64,000 nt of DNA from Pseudomonas anguilliseptica (GTDB taxonomy: Bacteria; Pseudomonadota; Gammaproteobacteria; Pseudomonadales; Pseudomonadaceae). Positions 42,549 to 52,992 of this stretch are shown here, one piece after another (position 1 is the first letter of the stretch; every line of letters begins with the position of its first letter). The translations under genes were made by a program, and so were the position numbers. Location: positions 4,278,001 through 4,342,000 of the forward strand of contig NZ_FNSC01000001.1 of assembly GCF_900105355.1 (NCBI RefSeq), written 5' to 3'. The notes under the pieces were generated by a model, which saw only the letters and a program-made list of their open reading frames with translations, did not search any database and was not told where the DNA came from.

Positions 42549-42559
42549 CTTCCTGGAAT

Positions 42560-43213
42560 TTACTGCCAGTCTTTGAGCGCCTGCTTGGCCGCCGGATTCA
42601 TCGGCTCGGCGAGCAAGCCTGCAGGTGTCAGGTTGATGCTGTACACCGCCTCATCTGCCAACGGCAGGTAAGTTACCCGGTGCGCCTGGGGGTCGAAGAT
42701 AAACAGATCATGCTGGCCCAATCGCAGCCAGCGCCACAGATCGATGCCATACGGGCTGTGCGCCAGCTCGACACGGGTATGCTGGGCCAGGCTCTGCTGT
42801 TCGATGGAAAGAAAACGCCCCGAGAGTTTTTCCAGGCGATAACCTGGCTGCAAACCAATCAATTCGGCCAGGCCTTTCCACTGCAGGAAGCGCGCATCCA
42901 GCTGCCAGAGGTCGCCCTCCATGGTCAGCGTGCGTTCACGACCGCCCTCCAGCACGCTGACGCGATACAACGGGCCGTCAGCCTTGAAGCTCAATGTGGC
43001 CAGCGGCTTACCTTCAGGAATTGCTGCGTAGCTGCGCAAATCGTTGGCCAGCAGACCAATCAGCGCCGCCAGGGCGAGGAATGCCAGGCCGCAGGTACCA
43101 CGCAACCAACCGAGAAACCAGTGCCGATTGAACAGGATGCGCGCCGCAACAAACACCGCCAGTAACCCCAGCAATGCCGTTGCCCATGCCAGTCCGCCAT
43201 ATTGCATCGCCAT
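42560..43213 (-). CDS. Conserved membrane protein of unknown function
   Basis: Encodes 217 residues. Two N-terminal membrane helices ('ATALLGLLAVFVAARIL' and 'GLAFLALAALIGLLA') precede a soluble domain (about 60-217) rich in beta strands, with 'YRVSVLEGGRERTLTMEGD', 'LWRWLRLGQHDLFIFDP' and 'EAVYSINLTPAGLLAE'. Pseudomonas homologues are often labelled as efflux-related, but nothing in the sequence shows transport. Divergent from the TSUP transporter gene 96 bp away. Confidence 0.75.
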   Translation of the reverse strand: MAMQYGGLAWATALLGLLAVFVAARILFNRHWFLGWLRGTCGLAFLALAALIGLLANDLRSYAAIPEGKPLATLSFKADGPLYRVSVLEGGRERTLTMEGDLWQLDARFLQWKGLAELIGLQPGYRLEKLSGRFLSIEQQSLAQHTRVELAHSPYGIDLWRWLRLGQHDLFIFDPQAHRVTYLPLADEAVYSINLTPAGLLAEPMNPAAKQALKDWQ

Positions 43214-43309
43214 GCATTCCTTATGCTTGAAATTGCCGGCATTATGCGCAGCTACCTAGCTGTAGAACAGCAAGAGAACACCACAATTAGACACAGGACG
43301 TGTTTTTCA

Positions 43310-44095
43310 ATGGCTTTCCCGTTTGAACTCAGTGTTGACCTGACCACCCTGGCGATTCTCGCCCTGGTCGCGTTTATTGCCGGCTTTATCGATGCAATTG
43401 CCGGCGGCGGCGGTTTGCTGACCATCCCCGCGCTACTCACTGCCGGCTTGCCGCCGCACCTGGCCCTGGGCACCAATAAACTCAGCTCAACCTTTGGCTC
43501 AGCCGCCGCCAGTTACACTTTCTACCGGCGTAAACTGTTTGACCCCGACCAATGGCGCAATGCATTGATCGGCACGGCCGTCGGCGCGCTGCTAGGCGCT
43601 GCCATGGCGCAGTGGCTGCCCTCGGAGTGGTTGAATCAGCTGTTACCTGCCGTGGTGTTTGGCTGCGGCCTGTACCTGCTGTTCGGCAAGACCCCGGATG
43701 CACCGCTGCTCGCCGAGGCACCGATTGCCAGAGGCCGACAGTGGCCGCAAAGCCTCAGCCTGGGTTTCTATGATGGGGTCGCGGGGCCCGGCACTGGCGC
43801 CTTCTGGACGGTCAGCAGTCTGCTGCTCTACCCGCTCGACCTGGTCAAGGCAAGCGGCGTGGCCCGCAGCATGAACTTCGTCAGCAATATCTGCGCCCTG
43901 ACTGTATTTATAATCAGCGGGCAAGTGGCCTGGCTGCTAGGTGTCTGCATGGGGATGGCGCTGATGGTCGGCGCATTTCTCGGGGCACGCACAGCGATCA
44001 AGGGCGGTTCGAAGTTTATCCGCCCGGTATTTATTCTGGTGGTACTGGCGTTGACCGCACGCCTAGCCTGGCAGCACTGGTTCGGCCTGGCCTAG
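43310..44095 (+). CDS. TSUP (TauE/SafE) family permease
   Basis: Encodes 261 residues from ATG 43310, with about eight membrane segments. The family repeat is visible as '[20 protein letters not shown]' in the first half and '[16 protein letters not shown]' in the second, with '[15 protein letters not shown]'. TSUP proteins export sulfite, sulfoacetate or related anions; the substrate here is unknown. Its 3' end overlaps the convergent nudC gene by 33 bp. Confidence 0.9.
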   Translation: MAFPFELSVDLTTLAILALVAFIAGFIDAIAGGGGLLTIPALLTAGLPPHLALGTNKLSSTFGSAAASYTFYRRKLFDPDQWRNALIGTAVGALLGAAMAQWLPSEWLNQLLPAVVFGCGLYLLFGKTPDAPLLAEAPIARGRQWPQSLSLGFYDGVAGPGTGAFWTVSSLLLYPLDLVKASGVARSMNFVSNICALTVFIISGQVAWLLGVCMGMALMVGAFLGARTAIKGGSKFIRPVFILVVLALTARLAWQHWFGLA

Positions 44096-44890
44096 ACGAC
44101 GCGCCACATAGACGTCAATCAGATAACGGGCAATCGAACGCGAAGCCGGTAGTGGCGGCAGGTTATGCACACTGAACCACTGCGCATCCTCGATTTCATC
44201 GACCTGCATGACGATATCGCCACCGGCGTATTCGGCATGGAAGCCCAGCATCAGCGAATGCGGAAACGGCCAACCCTGGCTACCCAGGTACTGCAGGTTG
44301 CTGATCTCGACCCCAACCTCTTCACGAACTTCACGGGCCACGCAGTGCTCGACCGACTCCCCCGCTTCCACGAAGCCTGCCAGGGTGCTGTAGACCCCGG
44401 AAACAAAGCGCGGCGAGCGCGCCAGCAGAATCTCATCGCCGCGAGTAACCAGCACGATCATGCTTGGTGAAAGCCGCGGATAATGCTGCAGCTCACAGCG
44501 CACGCAGTGCATCGCGCGTTCGCCCGGCACATGTTGCATCGCTCCACCACAGCTGCCACAGAAACGATGCTGGCTGGCCCAGGTGCCAATCTGGGTGGCA
44601 TAGCTGAGTAACTTGAAGGTATCGGCATCGCCCTGCAGCATAAATTGGCGCAGACTCTGCCAGGCGCAGCCCGGCATGTCGAAAGGCTGGCCAAGCTCCA
44701 ACAGATAGACCGCATCACCATCAAAATGGCCAAGGCCATGTTCGGCGATAATCGGCAAATCCTGTTTTTTCAGCCATTCGCGGGGAAACAGCACACCGTT
44801 GCTGTCCGCGAGAAAGTGCTGCTTGCAGTGCACGACCACCCAGCCACCGGATTGCTGATTATCGAGCAGACTGGGTTGCCAGCGTTGCAT
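44063..44890 (-). CDS. nudC: NADH pyrophosphatase / NAD-RNA decapping enzyme
   Basis: Encodes 275 residues; the start at 44890 has GGAGG 7 nt upstream. The zinc ribbon is visible as 'CGSCGG' and 'CVRC', followed by the Nudix box '[20 protein letters not shown]' and the NudC-specific element '[13 protein letters not shown]' (the usual form is QPWPFP, so one Pro is Gly here). It hydrolyses NADH to NMNH and AMP and removes NAD caps from RNA. The fimL stop lies 2 bp upstream of its start on the same strand. Confidence 0.95.
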   Translation of the reverse strand: MQRWQPSLLDNQQSGGWVVVHCKQHFLADSNGVLFPREWLKKQDLPIIAEHGLGHFDGDAVYLLELGQPFDMPGCAWQSLRQFMLQGDADTFKLLSYATQIGTWASQHRFCGSCGGAMQHVPGERAMHCVRCELQHYPRLSPSMIVLVTRGDEILLARSPRFVSGVYSTLAGFVEAGESVEHCVAREVREEVGVEISNLQYLGSQGWPFPHSLMLGFHAEYAGGDIVMQVDEIEDAQWFSVHNLPPLPASRSIARYLIDVYVARRLGQAEPVLPG

Positions 44891-44892
44891 GC

Positions 44893-46572
44893 TCAAGCCT
44901 CCAGCGGCATGCCCAGGGCCCGCACGCTTTCTGCGGCGAGATCAAGCACGCTCGGCTGCGTTTCCGGCCGCATCACCGCACCGGCCTCGAGGTAGTACTC
45001 CAGGCTACTCAGCGCGTCGGCGAGGGTTTCCAGCATCTGCTCGGACGGCATCTGCGATGCGTCGAACATATGCTGCTGGATGTAATCGGCGCAGGCACCC
45101 ACCAGCAGCGCAGCACGCTCCTGACCGAGGAACCACAACCCACCACGCACGGCTTGCAGACTGAATGGTACGTTGGAAAGTCGCATGCGCTCGCCACCCG
45201 ACTCCAGGTACGCGGTAATTGCACGCTTGGCCAGAGCCAGACCGGCCTGAGCCTCATCGACCACGACGATGCGTGCTTCATTAAGCTGATGCAGGGCAAA
45301 GGACTCGGCCTCGTCACCCGGCTGCGCCTGCGCAGGCCGCGTTTCACGGCGCTCGCCGCGCTCCAGACTGGCAACCATGCCTTCAACGTACAGCACGGCA
45401 TCGGCCAGCTTATGCAGCTCCTGAGGTGCTGGCGCGTGTTCCTCGCTCCAACTGGCAACGGTTTGCAGTTGAGCATTAAGAGAGTTGCCCGCCGAACTCA
45501 GGCCAACCATGCCGAGGGTCTTGCTCAGTTTGCCGAGCAAGGTATGCAGGCTATTGAGGCTGTCGCCTTGCAGGGTGCCGCGCTCAATCAGGTCAAGCAT
45601 ATCCTTGACGCTGTTGAGCTCTTCGCGAATCGCCGAACTCAGCGAACGCATGACCGCCTGACCCGGGCCTGACAGACGCTGGTATTCCTCTTCCAGCAAA
45701 TGATCGGTAAAGGGCAGCGGCGTCAGGCCGAAGACTTCACTGAGGGCTGCCGCTTGCGGCCCACGGGTATCCGCCAGGGCCACCAGATAGAGCAATTCCT
45801 TAAGCAGTCCCCGCGGCGCCTCGTACTGCCCATTGGCGAGCATCTGCTTGAGTTCGCGGTCAATCCGCGAGAACAGCTGCTTACGCGACTTGCGCGCCAG
45901 CAGCTGACCATCGACCTGCGCCTCAACGGCGGCAGCACCGACCCAACACAGGCGACCGCGTGGCTCGTTGGCAAACAGGCTATCGAGTCGCGTCAGTGCG
46001 CGCCCCATCAGCTTGAGGCTGGCCTGCGGGTTCTGCTCGCGGATAAAACCCAGCAGTCCTACCTGATACATATGCCGCAGACGGCGCCCTTCACTTTCAC
46101 GTGCGGCACCATCAACCGATGGCGGAGCGGTACGTGGGCGAGCGTGGTCAAGGCGCGCACTGAAAAAGAAACTTTCCGGCAAGGCAGGCTGACCACCGGC
46201 CTGACGCAGATCATTGATTGCCGGCAGCAGCAGTTCCGGCATTTCCTGGCGATGAGCTTCAACGTTTTCCAGATAACGGCGCAGCACGTGCAATGCGTTA
46301 CTCAACGCGGAAAGCTGCACATCGCGCTCTTCACCGGCGCCGGCAGGAATATCGGTGGCCTGATCCAGCACTTCCTGGGCCAGCAACTCGGCGCCGGCCA
46401 GCTCGATCAGGTTCAGCGTGCCGCGTACCTGATGCAGGTTTTCCACGGCCTGTTGCAGCAGGCTGCCATTGTGGCGGTCGGCGATAAAGTGTTCGAGGCT
46501 CGACTCAGCCTCCTCCATGGTGGTGAACAGTTCATCGCGCACCAGATTAAGCGACGTGGCTCCAGAAACCAT
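44893..46572 (-). CDS. fimL: FimL, ChpA-like regulator of twitching motility and cAMP
   Basis: Encodes 559 residues, matching FimL of P. aeruginosa in length and position (between nudC and a crotonase gene). It is almost wholly helical with Hpt-like modules: an N-terminal segment '[20 protein letters not shown]' and '[20 protein letters not shown]', and a mid segment '[20 protein letters not shown]'. The histidine that carries phosphate in true Hpt domains is replaced, as expected for FimL. FimL links type IV pili with the adenylate cyclase CyaB; that is established in P. aeruginosa and inferred here. Confidence 0.92.
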   Translation of the reverse strand: MVSGATSLNLVRDELFTTMEEAESSLEHFIADRHNGSLLQQAVENLHQVRGTLNLIELAGAELLAQEVLDQATDIPAGAGEERDVQLSALSNALHVLRRYLENVEAHRQEMPELLLPAINDLRQAGGQPALPESFFFSARLDHARPRTAPPSVDGAARESEGRRLRHMYQVGLLGFIREQNPQASLKLMGRALTRLDSLFANEPRGRLCWVGAAAVEAQVDGQLLARKSRKQLFSRIDRELKQMLANGQYEAPRGLLKELLYLVALADTRGPQAAALSEVFGLTPLPFTDHLLEEEYQRLSGPGQAVMRSLSSAIREELNSVKDMLDLIERGTLQGDSLNSLHTLLGKLSKTLGMVGLSSAGNSLNAQLQTVASWSEEHAPAPQELHKLADAVLYVEGMVASLERGERRETRPAQAQPGDEAESFALHQLNEARIVVVDEAQAGLALAKRAITAYLESGGERMRLSNVPFSLQAVRGGLWFLGQERAALLVGACADYIQQHMFDASQMPSEQMLETLADALSSLEYYLEAGAVMRPETQPSVLDLAAESVRALGMPLEA

Positions 46573-46622
46573 GAGTTATTGCGCCTCCCGCGTCGGTGAT
46601 AAGAACAGATGGAAGGGCAACA

Positions 46623-47444
46623 TCAGTCAGCGAACTCCGGTTTCTGCTTGCTCATATGAGCCGTCATGGCCACCCGTAGATCTGCCGATTGCAGCATGGC
46701 GGCGTTCCAGGTGGCGATATATTCCAGGCCGTCATCGACCCGGTGATCACGCATGTAGCGAATCATTTCCTTGGTACCACGAATTGCCACCGGCGACTTA
46801 CTGGCGATCTCGCGGGCGATGCCCATCACGCCATCAAGCAAGGCATCAACATCGGCATAGGTACGATTGACTAGACCAATGCTGCATGCCTCTTCACCAC
46901 CAATGGTGCGACCGGTAAAGGCCAGCTCACGCATCATGCCATCACCAATAATGCGCGGCAGACGCTGCAGGGTGCCAACGTCAGCGGCCATGCCGATATC
47001 AATTTCCTTGATCGAGAACTGCGCATCGGTCGTCGAGTAACGCATGTCGCAGGCCGAGATCAGATCGATCGCACCACCCAGGCAATAGCCTTGAATGGCT
47101 GCAAGCACTGGCTTGCGGCAATTGTCCACGGCATTGAACGAGGCTTGCAGTTCGAGAATCTTGCGCCGCAGTTTTTCGGCATTACGGCCAACATCCGGAC
47201 CCAGCTGGCTACCCACCGAGGCCAGCATCATCAGGTCGATGCCTGAGGAGAAATGTTTTCCTGCACCGGAGATCACCACTGCGCGCACCTCATCGGTGTC
47301 ATCGACCCAGCGGAAAATCTCGATGATTTCGCGCCAGAAGTCCGCGTTCATCGCGTTGACTTTTTCCGGGCGATTGATCACCACATGGGCGACCTTATCT
47401 GCCAACGCGACATTAAAGGCTTTGTAGTCGGACACGGCAGTCAT
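46623..47444 (-). CDS. Enoyl-CoA hydratase/isomerase, dienoyl-CoA isomerase-like
   Basis: Encodes 273 residues with a crotonase fold. The oxyanion element is 'VVISGAGKHFSSGIDL', and the second is 'AIQGYCLGGAIDLISACDMR'. The active-site run 'KEIDIGMAADVGTLQRLPRI' is the hallmark of delta3,5-delta2,4-dienoyl-CoA isomerase (ECH1), where Asp takes the place of the second hydratase glutamate. It probably helps degrade unsaturated fatty acids. It is upstream of fimL on the same strand. Confidence 0.88.
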   Translation of the reverse strand: MTAVSDYKAFNVALADKVAHVVINRPEKVNAMNADFWREIIEIFRWVDDTDEVRAVVISGAGKHFSSGIDLMMLASVGSQLGPDVGRNAEKLRRKILELQASFNAVDNCRKPVLAAIQGYCLGGAIDLISACDMRYSTTDAQFSIKEIDIGMAADVGTLQRLPRIIGDGMMRELAFTGRTIGGEEACSIGLVNRTYADVDALLDGVMGIAREIASKSPVAIRGTKEMIRYMRDHRVDDGLEYIATWNAAMLQSADLRVAMTAHMSKQKPEFAD

Positions 47445-47672
47445 CCTCAGCTAGGGCGCAAGCGCACAATGAAAATCTTCTTATGCTAAAAATCGAGCAA
47501 CTATAACAACCAACCGACAAATGTCGATGCTAGCCACTGTGACGCAGAACACGTCATCAAAGTTAAGCTCATTTTTTACTTATCGGCGATAAGCGCTTGA
47601 TCTACTGAGGAAGACTGGCGGCAGCCAACGAATAACGCCGACGCCGCCAAGCAAAGCTGCAATCCAGAGCTG

Positions 47673-49931
47673 TCAGACCTTGATGCAATCCACGGTGTAG
47701 ACGCCTTCCTCACGTTGCAGGCCATGCACATCGGCATCGAAACCAGGGAAGCTGCGATCAAAGGTGCGGGCAAATGCCAGGTAATCGATGATCGAGCGGG
47801 TCTGCGCGGTGAAACGCTCACCCGGCATGATCAGTGGAATACCTGGAGGATAGGGCACCAGCATCACCGCAGCAATTCGGCCTTCCAACTGCTCAATCGG
47901 TACCGCCTCGACTTCACCACGCACCAACTGGTTGTAGGCATCAGCCGGCTTGATCGCCACTTCCGGCAGCACCGTGTACATGCGTTTAAGCGCCTTGGCC
48001 GTAGCATTTTCACGGTAACAGGCATGCAGAGCATCGCACAGGTCGCGCAAGCCCATGCCCTGATAAAAAGTCTTACCGGCCTGGGCAATCGATGGCAACA
48101 CATCACTTAATGGCAGGTTGGCGTCATAGCTGCGTTTGAACTCCAGAAGTTCGGTCAGCAGCGTGCTCCACTTGCCCTTGGTAATGCCCATGGAGAACAG
48201 CACCAGGAAGGAATACAGCCCGGTCTTTTCCACCACCAGGCCGCGCTCCCAAAGAAACTTGCTGACAACCGCAGCCGGAATACCGCGCGCGTCCAGCTTA
48301 CCGTCGGCAGTCAACCCCGGCGTCACCAAGGTCACCTTGATCGGGTCGAGCAGCACGTAATCCTCGGCTACATCGCCAAAGCCGTGCCAGTCGGCTTGCG
48401 GTTGCAGCAGCCAGTTCTGGGTGACTACATCATCGGCGCCTTCGGCCTTGGCCGGCTGCCAGATGCTGAACCACCAGTCATCGCTACTGAGGTTCTGCCG
48501 CAGATTGGCCAGGGCACGGCGGAAGCTCAGCGCCTCATCGAAGGTTTCCTGAATCAGTGAGCGCCCGGCCGGACCTTCCATCATCGCCGAGGCCACATCC
48601 AGCGAAGCGATGATGCCGTACTGCGGTGAAGTCGAGATGTGCATCATGAAAGCTTCATTGAAGCGATCCCGATCCAGCTGACGCTTACCACCGTCCTGAA
48701 CGTGGATCATTGAGGCCTGGCTGAACGCGGCCAGCAGCTTGTGGGTGGAGTGAGTGGTAAACACCAGCGGTGTATCTTCAGTGCGCGCGGTGCCCATGCC
48801 GTAACGCCCGCTGTAAAACTCATGAAATGCCGCATAGGCGTACCAGGCCTCGTCGAAATGCAGCACCTCGACGCTGTTGCCCAGGGTCTGCTTGATCAGT
48901 TCGGCGTTGCAACAGAGCCCGTCATAGGTCGAATTGGTCACCACCACCAGCCTGACCATCGCCCCGCTGCTGCTCGGCACGCGACCGCGGGCCAGCGGGC
49001 TGGCATCGATCTTGGCCTGAATCGATTCACGGCTGAATTCGCTCAGCGGAATCGGCCCGATAACCCCTAGCTCGTTGCGTTCCGGACACAAGTAGAGCGG
49101 GATCGCGCCAGTCATGATGATCGAATGCAGGATCGACTTGTGGCAGTTGCGATCCACCAGCACCAGGTCATCGCGGCCAACCATGGAATGCCAGACAATC
49201 TTGTTCGCCGTTGAGGTGCCGTTGATCACAAAATAGGTGTGATCCGCGCCGAAATTGCGCGCCGCGCGTGCCTCAGCCTCGGCCAAGGGGCCGGTGTGAT
49301 CGAGCAGCGAGCCCAGTTCGGGCACCGATACCGAAAGATCCGAACGTAAGGTGTTCTCGCCAAAGATCTGGTGAAACGCCTGCCCCACTGGGCTTTTGCG
49401 ATAGGCCACACCGCCGCCATGGCCGGGCGTGTGCCAGGAATAGTTGGATTGTGCAGTGTGCTGCACCAGGGCCTTGAAGAACGGCGGCAGCAGGCAATCC
49501 AGGTAATTGCGCGCAGCGCGGGCCACCTGACGGGCCAGAAAGGGCACGGTGTCTTCGAACAGATAGAGAATGCCGCGCAACTGGTTGAGATCGACCATGG
49601 CTTCGGCCGGCGCGTTCTCGATGGTCACCTGCTCACCCAGGGCGAAAATCGGCAACTGTGGCGCACGACGGCGAGCGATGCGGATCAGCTCGACCATGTC
49701 CTGCAGCAGGTTTTTGTTTTCACCCGCACCTTCGGCGGCGACCAGAATGCAGGCCAAGCCGTGGTGCGTGGAGGCCACAATGCGCCCCTCGGCGGAGCTG
49801 GCGGTGGAAAGAATGCTGAAGCCGTCCTGCTCCAGTTCTTGGGCGATGGCGCGTACCCGGTCACCGGCCACGGTATCGGCCTTGATGTCACGGTGCACGA
49901 TCAGGACGGGGAACTTTAGGTCTTTATACAT
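47673..49931 (-). CDS. ldcA: Lysine decarboxylase LdcA
   Basis: Encodes 752 residues, of the class III Orn/Lys/Arg decarboxylase type with an N-terminal response-regulator-like wing domain (about 1-130), a PLP domain and a C-terminal domain. PLP features are 'WHTPGHGGGVAYRKSPVGQA' near residue 185, 'LHFDEAWYAYAAFHEFY' and the Schiff-base lysine in FTTHSTHKLLAAFSQ. It converts lysine to cadaverine and CO2. In P. aeruginosa the orthologue supports lysine catabolism and is arginine-responsive. The gene is monocistronic here. Confidence 0.93.
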   Translation of the reverse strand: MYKDLKFPVLIVHRDIKADTVAGDRVRAIAQELEQDGFSILSTASSAEGRIVASTHHGLACILVAAEGAGENKNLLQDMVELIRIARRRAPQLPIFALGEQVTIENAPAEAMVDLNQLRGILYLFEDTVPFLARQVARAARNYLDCLLPPFFKALVQHTAQSNYSWHTPGHGGGVAYRKSPVGQAFHQIFGENTLRSDLSVSVPELGSLLDHTGPLAEAEARAARNFGADHTYFVINGTSTANKIVWHSMVGRDDLVLVDRNCHKSILHSIIMTGAIPLYLCPERNELGVIGPIPLSEFSRESIQAKIDASPLARGRVPSSSGAMVRLVVVTNSTYDGLCCNAELIKQTLGNSVEVLHFDEAWYAYAAFHEFYSGRYGMGTARTEDTPLVFTTHSTHKLLAAFSQASMIHVQDGGKRQLDRDRFNEAFMMHISTSPQYGIIASLDVASAMMEGPAGRSLIQETFDEALSFRRALANLRQNLSSDDWWFSIWQPAKAEGADDVVTQNWLLQPQADWHGFGDVAEDYVLLDPIKVTLVTPGLTADGKLDARGIPAAVVSKFLWERGLVVEKTGLYSFLVLFSMGITKGKWSTLLTELLEFKRSYDANLPLSDVLPSIAQAGKTFYQGMGLRDLCDALHACYRENATAKALKRMYTVLPEVAIKPADAYNQLVRGEVEAVPIEQLEGRIAAVMLVPYPPGIPLIMPGERFTAQTRSIIDYLAFARTFDRSFPGFDADVHGLQREEGVYTVDCIKV

Positions 49932-50026
49932 TGTGGCGTCCCTGAGAGTGACAGACTGAGCCTGCCTATCGTCTCAGGGTAGAGGCTGGCTCCGCCAGGC
50001 GGAACCCCCTCTGCGTGACGCTGTAC

Positions 50027-50055
50027 GAAAAGGTCGCGAGTGGATAACTCGCGAC
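50027..50055 (-). terminator. Hairpin terminator after dnaQ
   Basis: A perfect 8-bp stem GTCGCGAG (50033-50040) / CTCGCGAC (50048-50055), followed on the minus strand by CTTTT. It lies 5 bp after the dnaQ stop. Confidence 0.7.
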
Positions 50056-50059
50056 GCTA

Positions 50060-50803
50060 TCAAACCTCAGCTTTGGGCTGTTCCATCTGCACCCAGAGCG
50101 GCGGCGCGCCGGCGGATTTCTCGATAATCGCCAGACGCGCGGCATGCTCGGCAAGCTCAGCAGCACTGGTCTGGATCACCCGTGTACGCGCTCGCTCGGC
50201 AGGTAGGCGGCGGATCGCACTGGGCTGCTGACGGCCATTACCGTCGCCTTCCGAGCCATCGCCAGCCAGGGACAGATTGGTCTGCCCGCCGGTCATGGTC
50301 AGGTAGACGTCGGCAAGAATCTCGGCGTCGAGCAAGGCGCCGTGCAGATCACGGCCAGAGTTGTCGACGCCATAGCGTTTGCACAGGGCATCGAGGTTAT
50401 TGCGCTGCCCTGGGTGGCGCTCGCGGGCCATCATCAGGGTATCGAGGATTGAGCAGTGCTCGCTGATATCGGCGCGGTCGTCCTGCTTGATCAGGGCGAA
50501 CTCGTTGTTGATAAAGCCAACGTCGAACGCCGCGTTGTGGATGATCAGCTGCGCGCCCTTGATGAATTCGAAGAACTCATCGGCGACTTCCTTGAAGCGC
50601 GGCTTGTCTTTGACAAAGTCGTTGGTGATGCCGTGCACCGCAATCGCGCCTTCGTCAATCTCGCGATCAGGCTGCAGATAAACGTGAAAATGCCGCCCGG
50701 TCAGGCGCCGGCCGATCAGTTCGACACAACCGATTTCGATAATCCGGTGGCCATCAGCCACCGGCATACCCGTGGTTTCTGTATCGAGCACCACACTACG
50801 CAT
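50060..50803 (-). CDS. dnaQ: DNA polymerase III epsilon subunit (3'-5' exonuclease)
   Basis: Encodes 247 residues. The three exonuclease motifs are visible: '[20 protein letters not shown]' (Exo I), '[19 protein letters not shown]' (Exo II) and '[19 protein letters not shown]' (Exo III). The C-terminal part (about 180-247) binds the alpha subunit. It proofreads replication. The start overlaps the rnhA stop region by 8 bp, so the two are translated from one transcript, as in other gammaproteobacteria. Confidence 0.97.
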   Translation of the reverse strand: MRSVVLDTETTGMPVADGHRIIEIGCVELIGRRLTGRHFHVYLQPDREIDEGAIAVHGITNDFVKDKPRFKEVADEFFEFIKGAQLIIHNAAFDVGFINNEFALIKQDDRADISEHCSILDTLMMARERHPGQRNNLDALCKRYGVDNSGRDLHGALLDAEILADVYLTMTGGQTNLSLAGDGSEGDGNGRQQPSAIRRLPAERARTRVIQTSAAELAEHAARLAIIEKSAGAPPLWVQMEQPKAEV

Positions 50804-51248
50804 GCTTCAACCCTCTTACTTCATCCACACCGCGATTGGCCAATTGGTCGGCACGCTCATTACCCGGATGGCCGGTATGACCACGCACCCATTGCCACGT
50901 CACCTGGTGGCGATTGACCTGTTCGTCCAGCGCCTGCCATAGATCGGCGTTCTTCACTGGTTCTTTGGCGGCGGTTTTCCAGCCGCGCTTCTTCCAATTC
51001 GGCATCCACTCCTGGATACCCTTCATCACATACTGCGAGTCGGTAATCAGGCGCACCGAACAGGGCCGAGTCAGCGCAATCAAGGCACAAATCGCCGCCA
51101 TCAGCTCCATGCGGTTATTGGTGGTGTTGGGCTCACCGCCCCACAGCTCCTTCTCCACACCTTTGCAAACCAACAACGCGCCCCAGCCACCAATGCCAGG
51201 ATTGCCCTTGCAGGCGCCGTCGGTATAGATCTCGACCTGTTCACTCAT
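50796..51248 (-). CDS. rnhA: Ribonuclease HI
   Basis: Encodes 150 residues from ATG 51248. The DEDD residues are in '[16 protein letters not shown]', '[12 protein letters not shown]', '[11 protein letters not shown]' and '[12 protein letters not shown]'. It cuts the RNA strand of RNA-DNA hybrids. It lies between a methyltransferase gene upstream and dnaQ downstream, all on the minus strand. Confidence 0.97.
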   Translation of the reverse strand: MSEQVEIYTDGACKGNPGIGGWGALLVCKGVEKELWGGEPNTTNNRMELMAAICALIALTRPCSVRLITDSQYVMKGIQEWMPNWKKRGWKTAAKEPVKNADLWQALDEQVNRHQVTWQWVRGHTGHPGNERADQLANRGVDEVRGLKHA

Positions 51249-51284
51249 GTATCTGCAATCCTCGCTCAATTATTCCGGCCGATG

Positions 51285-52046
51285 CTATTTCTGAGGTGTT
51301 TCGCGGCGACTGACTTTGGCCACCGGCATCGGCAGCAGCTTGCCCACCGGTTGCCGATTGGGCTGGCGCAATGGCCGCAGCCCCACGACCAGCTTGCGGG
51401 CCACCAGCACGTAAAAACCGCCGCCGGGAGGCTGCCAGGCCACGCCCAGTCGCTCCAGCCCAGCCAGCCGCGCCTGCCAGGCCGGCGCAGAAAGCGGCGG
51501 ACGATAGCACCCGAAGCGGCGTTTCTCCAGCGCGAAGCCCAGCAGGTGCAGCCAGTCACTGACCCGATTGGGCGCAATGCAACGGGCCTGACGCAGTGCG
51601 TCGCGGGTAAATAGGCGGCGCACGCCCCAGCTACTCATCGGGTTGATCCCGACGATCAGCAGATGCCCTCCCGGCCGCACGCTGCGCGCCGCCTCACGGA
51701 GCAAACCGTGGGGCGACAGACTGAAATCCAAGCCGTGCTGCAACACCACCACATCGGCGGCATGTTCGGTGAGCGGCCAGGATTGCTCCTCACAAACGAT
51801 CTCCACGCCCTTGAACGGCGCGCCCAGGCGCACGCTGCGCTGAATCTGCTGAGCGTCCGGCGGCGTGTCGGCGGCTGGGCCGTAATGCACCAGGTAGCCA
51901 CCAAAGAAGCGCGCCAGCTCTTCTTCGAGCAATTGCCGCTCCTGCTCCAACAGCAACCGCCCGAGCGGGCCGCTCAGCCAGTTGCGCGCTGCGGCGATCA
52001 GGTCGAGCCATTCACTGTCTGCGTGGGCAAAAGCGTGATCGGACAT
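51285..52046 (-). CDS. Class I SAM-dependent methyltransferase
   Basis: Encodes 253 residues from ATG 52046. The methyltransferase-11-like portion shows 'DVVVLQHGLDFSLSPHGLLR' and 'VRPGGHLLIVGINPMSSW'. The glycine-rich AdoMet loop, normally E/DxGxGxG near the N-terminus, is not obvious, so cofactor binding may be degenerate. It is always found beside rnhA/gloB in Pseudomonas; its substrate is unknown. Divergent from gloB by 74 bp. Confidence 0.82.
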   Translation of the reverse strand: MSDHAFAHADSEWLDLIAAARNWLSGPLGRLLLEQERQLLEEELARFFGGYLVHYGPAADTPPDAQQIQRSVRLGAPFKGVEIVCEEQSWPLTEHAADVVVLQHGLDFSLSPHGLLREAARSVRPGGHLLIVGINPMSSWGVRRLFTRDALRQARCIAPNRVSDWLHLLGFALEKRRFGCYRPPLSAPAWQARLAGLERLGVAWQPPGGGFYVLVARKLVVGLRPLRQPNRQPVGKLLPMPVAKVSRRETPQK

Positions 52047-52120
52047 AAGAAATACCTGCGTAGCCAGCACCGCCATTGCACCCTAAGATGCACCTTTGTG
52101 CCCTGCTTAGCGACCAACTG

Positions 52121-52894
52121 ATGATAAAAATCGACGCCTTGCCTGCATTCTCCGACAACTATATATGGCTGCTGCAAGACCTGAAGCAGCGTCGCTGCGC
52201 GGTTGTTGACCCCGGTGACGCCGCGCCGGTCGAGGCCTGGCTGTCGGCCAACCCCGGCTGGCAGTTGAGCGACATTCTGATCACCCACCATCATTTCGAT
52301 CACGTCGGTGGTATTGAACGACTGAAGACGGCAACCGGTGCTCGGGTATTGGGTCCGGCCAATGAAAAGATCCCAGGGCGCGACCTGGCGTTGCGCGACG
52401 GCGACCAGGCTGAAGTGCTGGGCCAGCGATTCGACATATATGAAGTACCGGGTCACACGCTCGGGCATATCGCCTATATCCAGCCCGAGCAGCACTGGCT
52501 ATTCTGCGGCGACACGTTGTTTGCTGGTGGCTGTGGTCGCCTGTTCGAAGGCAGCCCCGAACAGATGCACCACTCGCTCAGCCGCCTGGCTGCCCTCCCC
52601 GAACAGACTCAGGTGTTCTGTACCCATGAATACACCCTGAGCAACTTGCGCTTTGCCGCGGCTGTTGAGTCCGATAATCCGCAAATCCAGCAACGTCTAG
52701 CACAGGTCAGCCAATGGCGCGAAGCCGGACAAATCAGCCTGCCGTCATCAATTGGCCTGGAGCGTGCCACCAATCCTTTTTTACGCAGCGCACAACCGTC
52801 GGTCGGCGCCCGTATTAGCGAGCGTGAAGGGGCTGCAAGCCGCTCACCAGTGCAGGTTTTCGCTGCCTTACGTGCCTGGAAGGACCATTTCTAA
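52121..52894 (+). CDS. gloB: Hydroxyacylglutathione hydrolase (glyoxalase II)
   Basis: Encodes 257 residues from ATG 52121. The metal motif [10 protein letters not shown] (residues 55-64) supplies most ligands; further ones are in '[12 protein letters not shown]' and '[13 protein letters not shown]'. The C-terminal domain that binds glutathione has '[13 protein letters not shown]' and '[11 protein letters not shown]'. It hydrolyses S-lactoylglutathione to lactate in methylglyoxal detoxification. Confidence 0.96.
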   Translation: MIKIDALPAFSDNYIWLLQDLKQRRCAVVDPGDAAPVEAWLSANPGWQLSDILITHHHFDHVGGIERLKTATGARVLGPANEKIPGRDLALRDGDQAEVLGQRFDIYEVPGHTLGHIAYIQPEQHWLFCGDTLFAGGCGRLFEGSPEQMHHSLSRLAALPEQTQVFCTHEYTLSNLRFAAAVESDNPQIQQRLAQVSQWREAGQISLPSSIGLERATNPFLRSAQPSVGARISEREGAASRSPVQVFAALRAWKDHF

Positions 52895-52927
52895 ACCTCG
52901 ACAACCACACAAAAGACTGGTTAAAAC

Positions 52928-52956
52928 TTGACCAACGCCATGCTACTTCCTAGAAT
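52928..52956 (+). promoter_or_regulatory. Sigma-70 promoter for mltD
   Basis: TTGACC (52928-52933) and TAGAAT (52951-52956) with an ideal 17-bp spacer, giving a start near 52963, about 30 nt before the mltD ATG. Confidence 0.65.
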
Positions 52957-52992
52957 CGCCCGACCTTTTCGCCGGGAAGTACATCGCCGCCA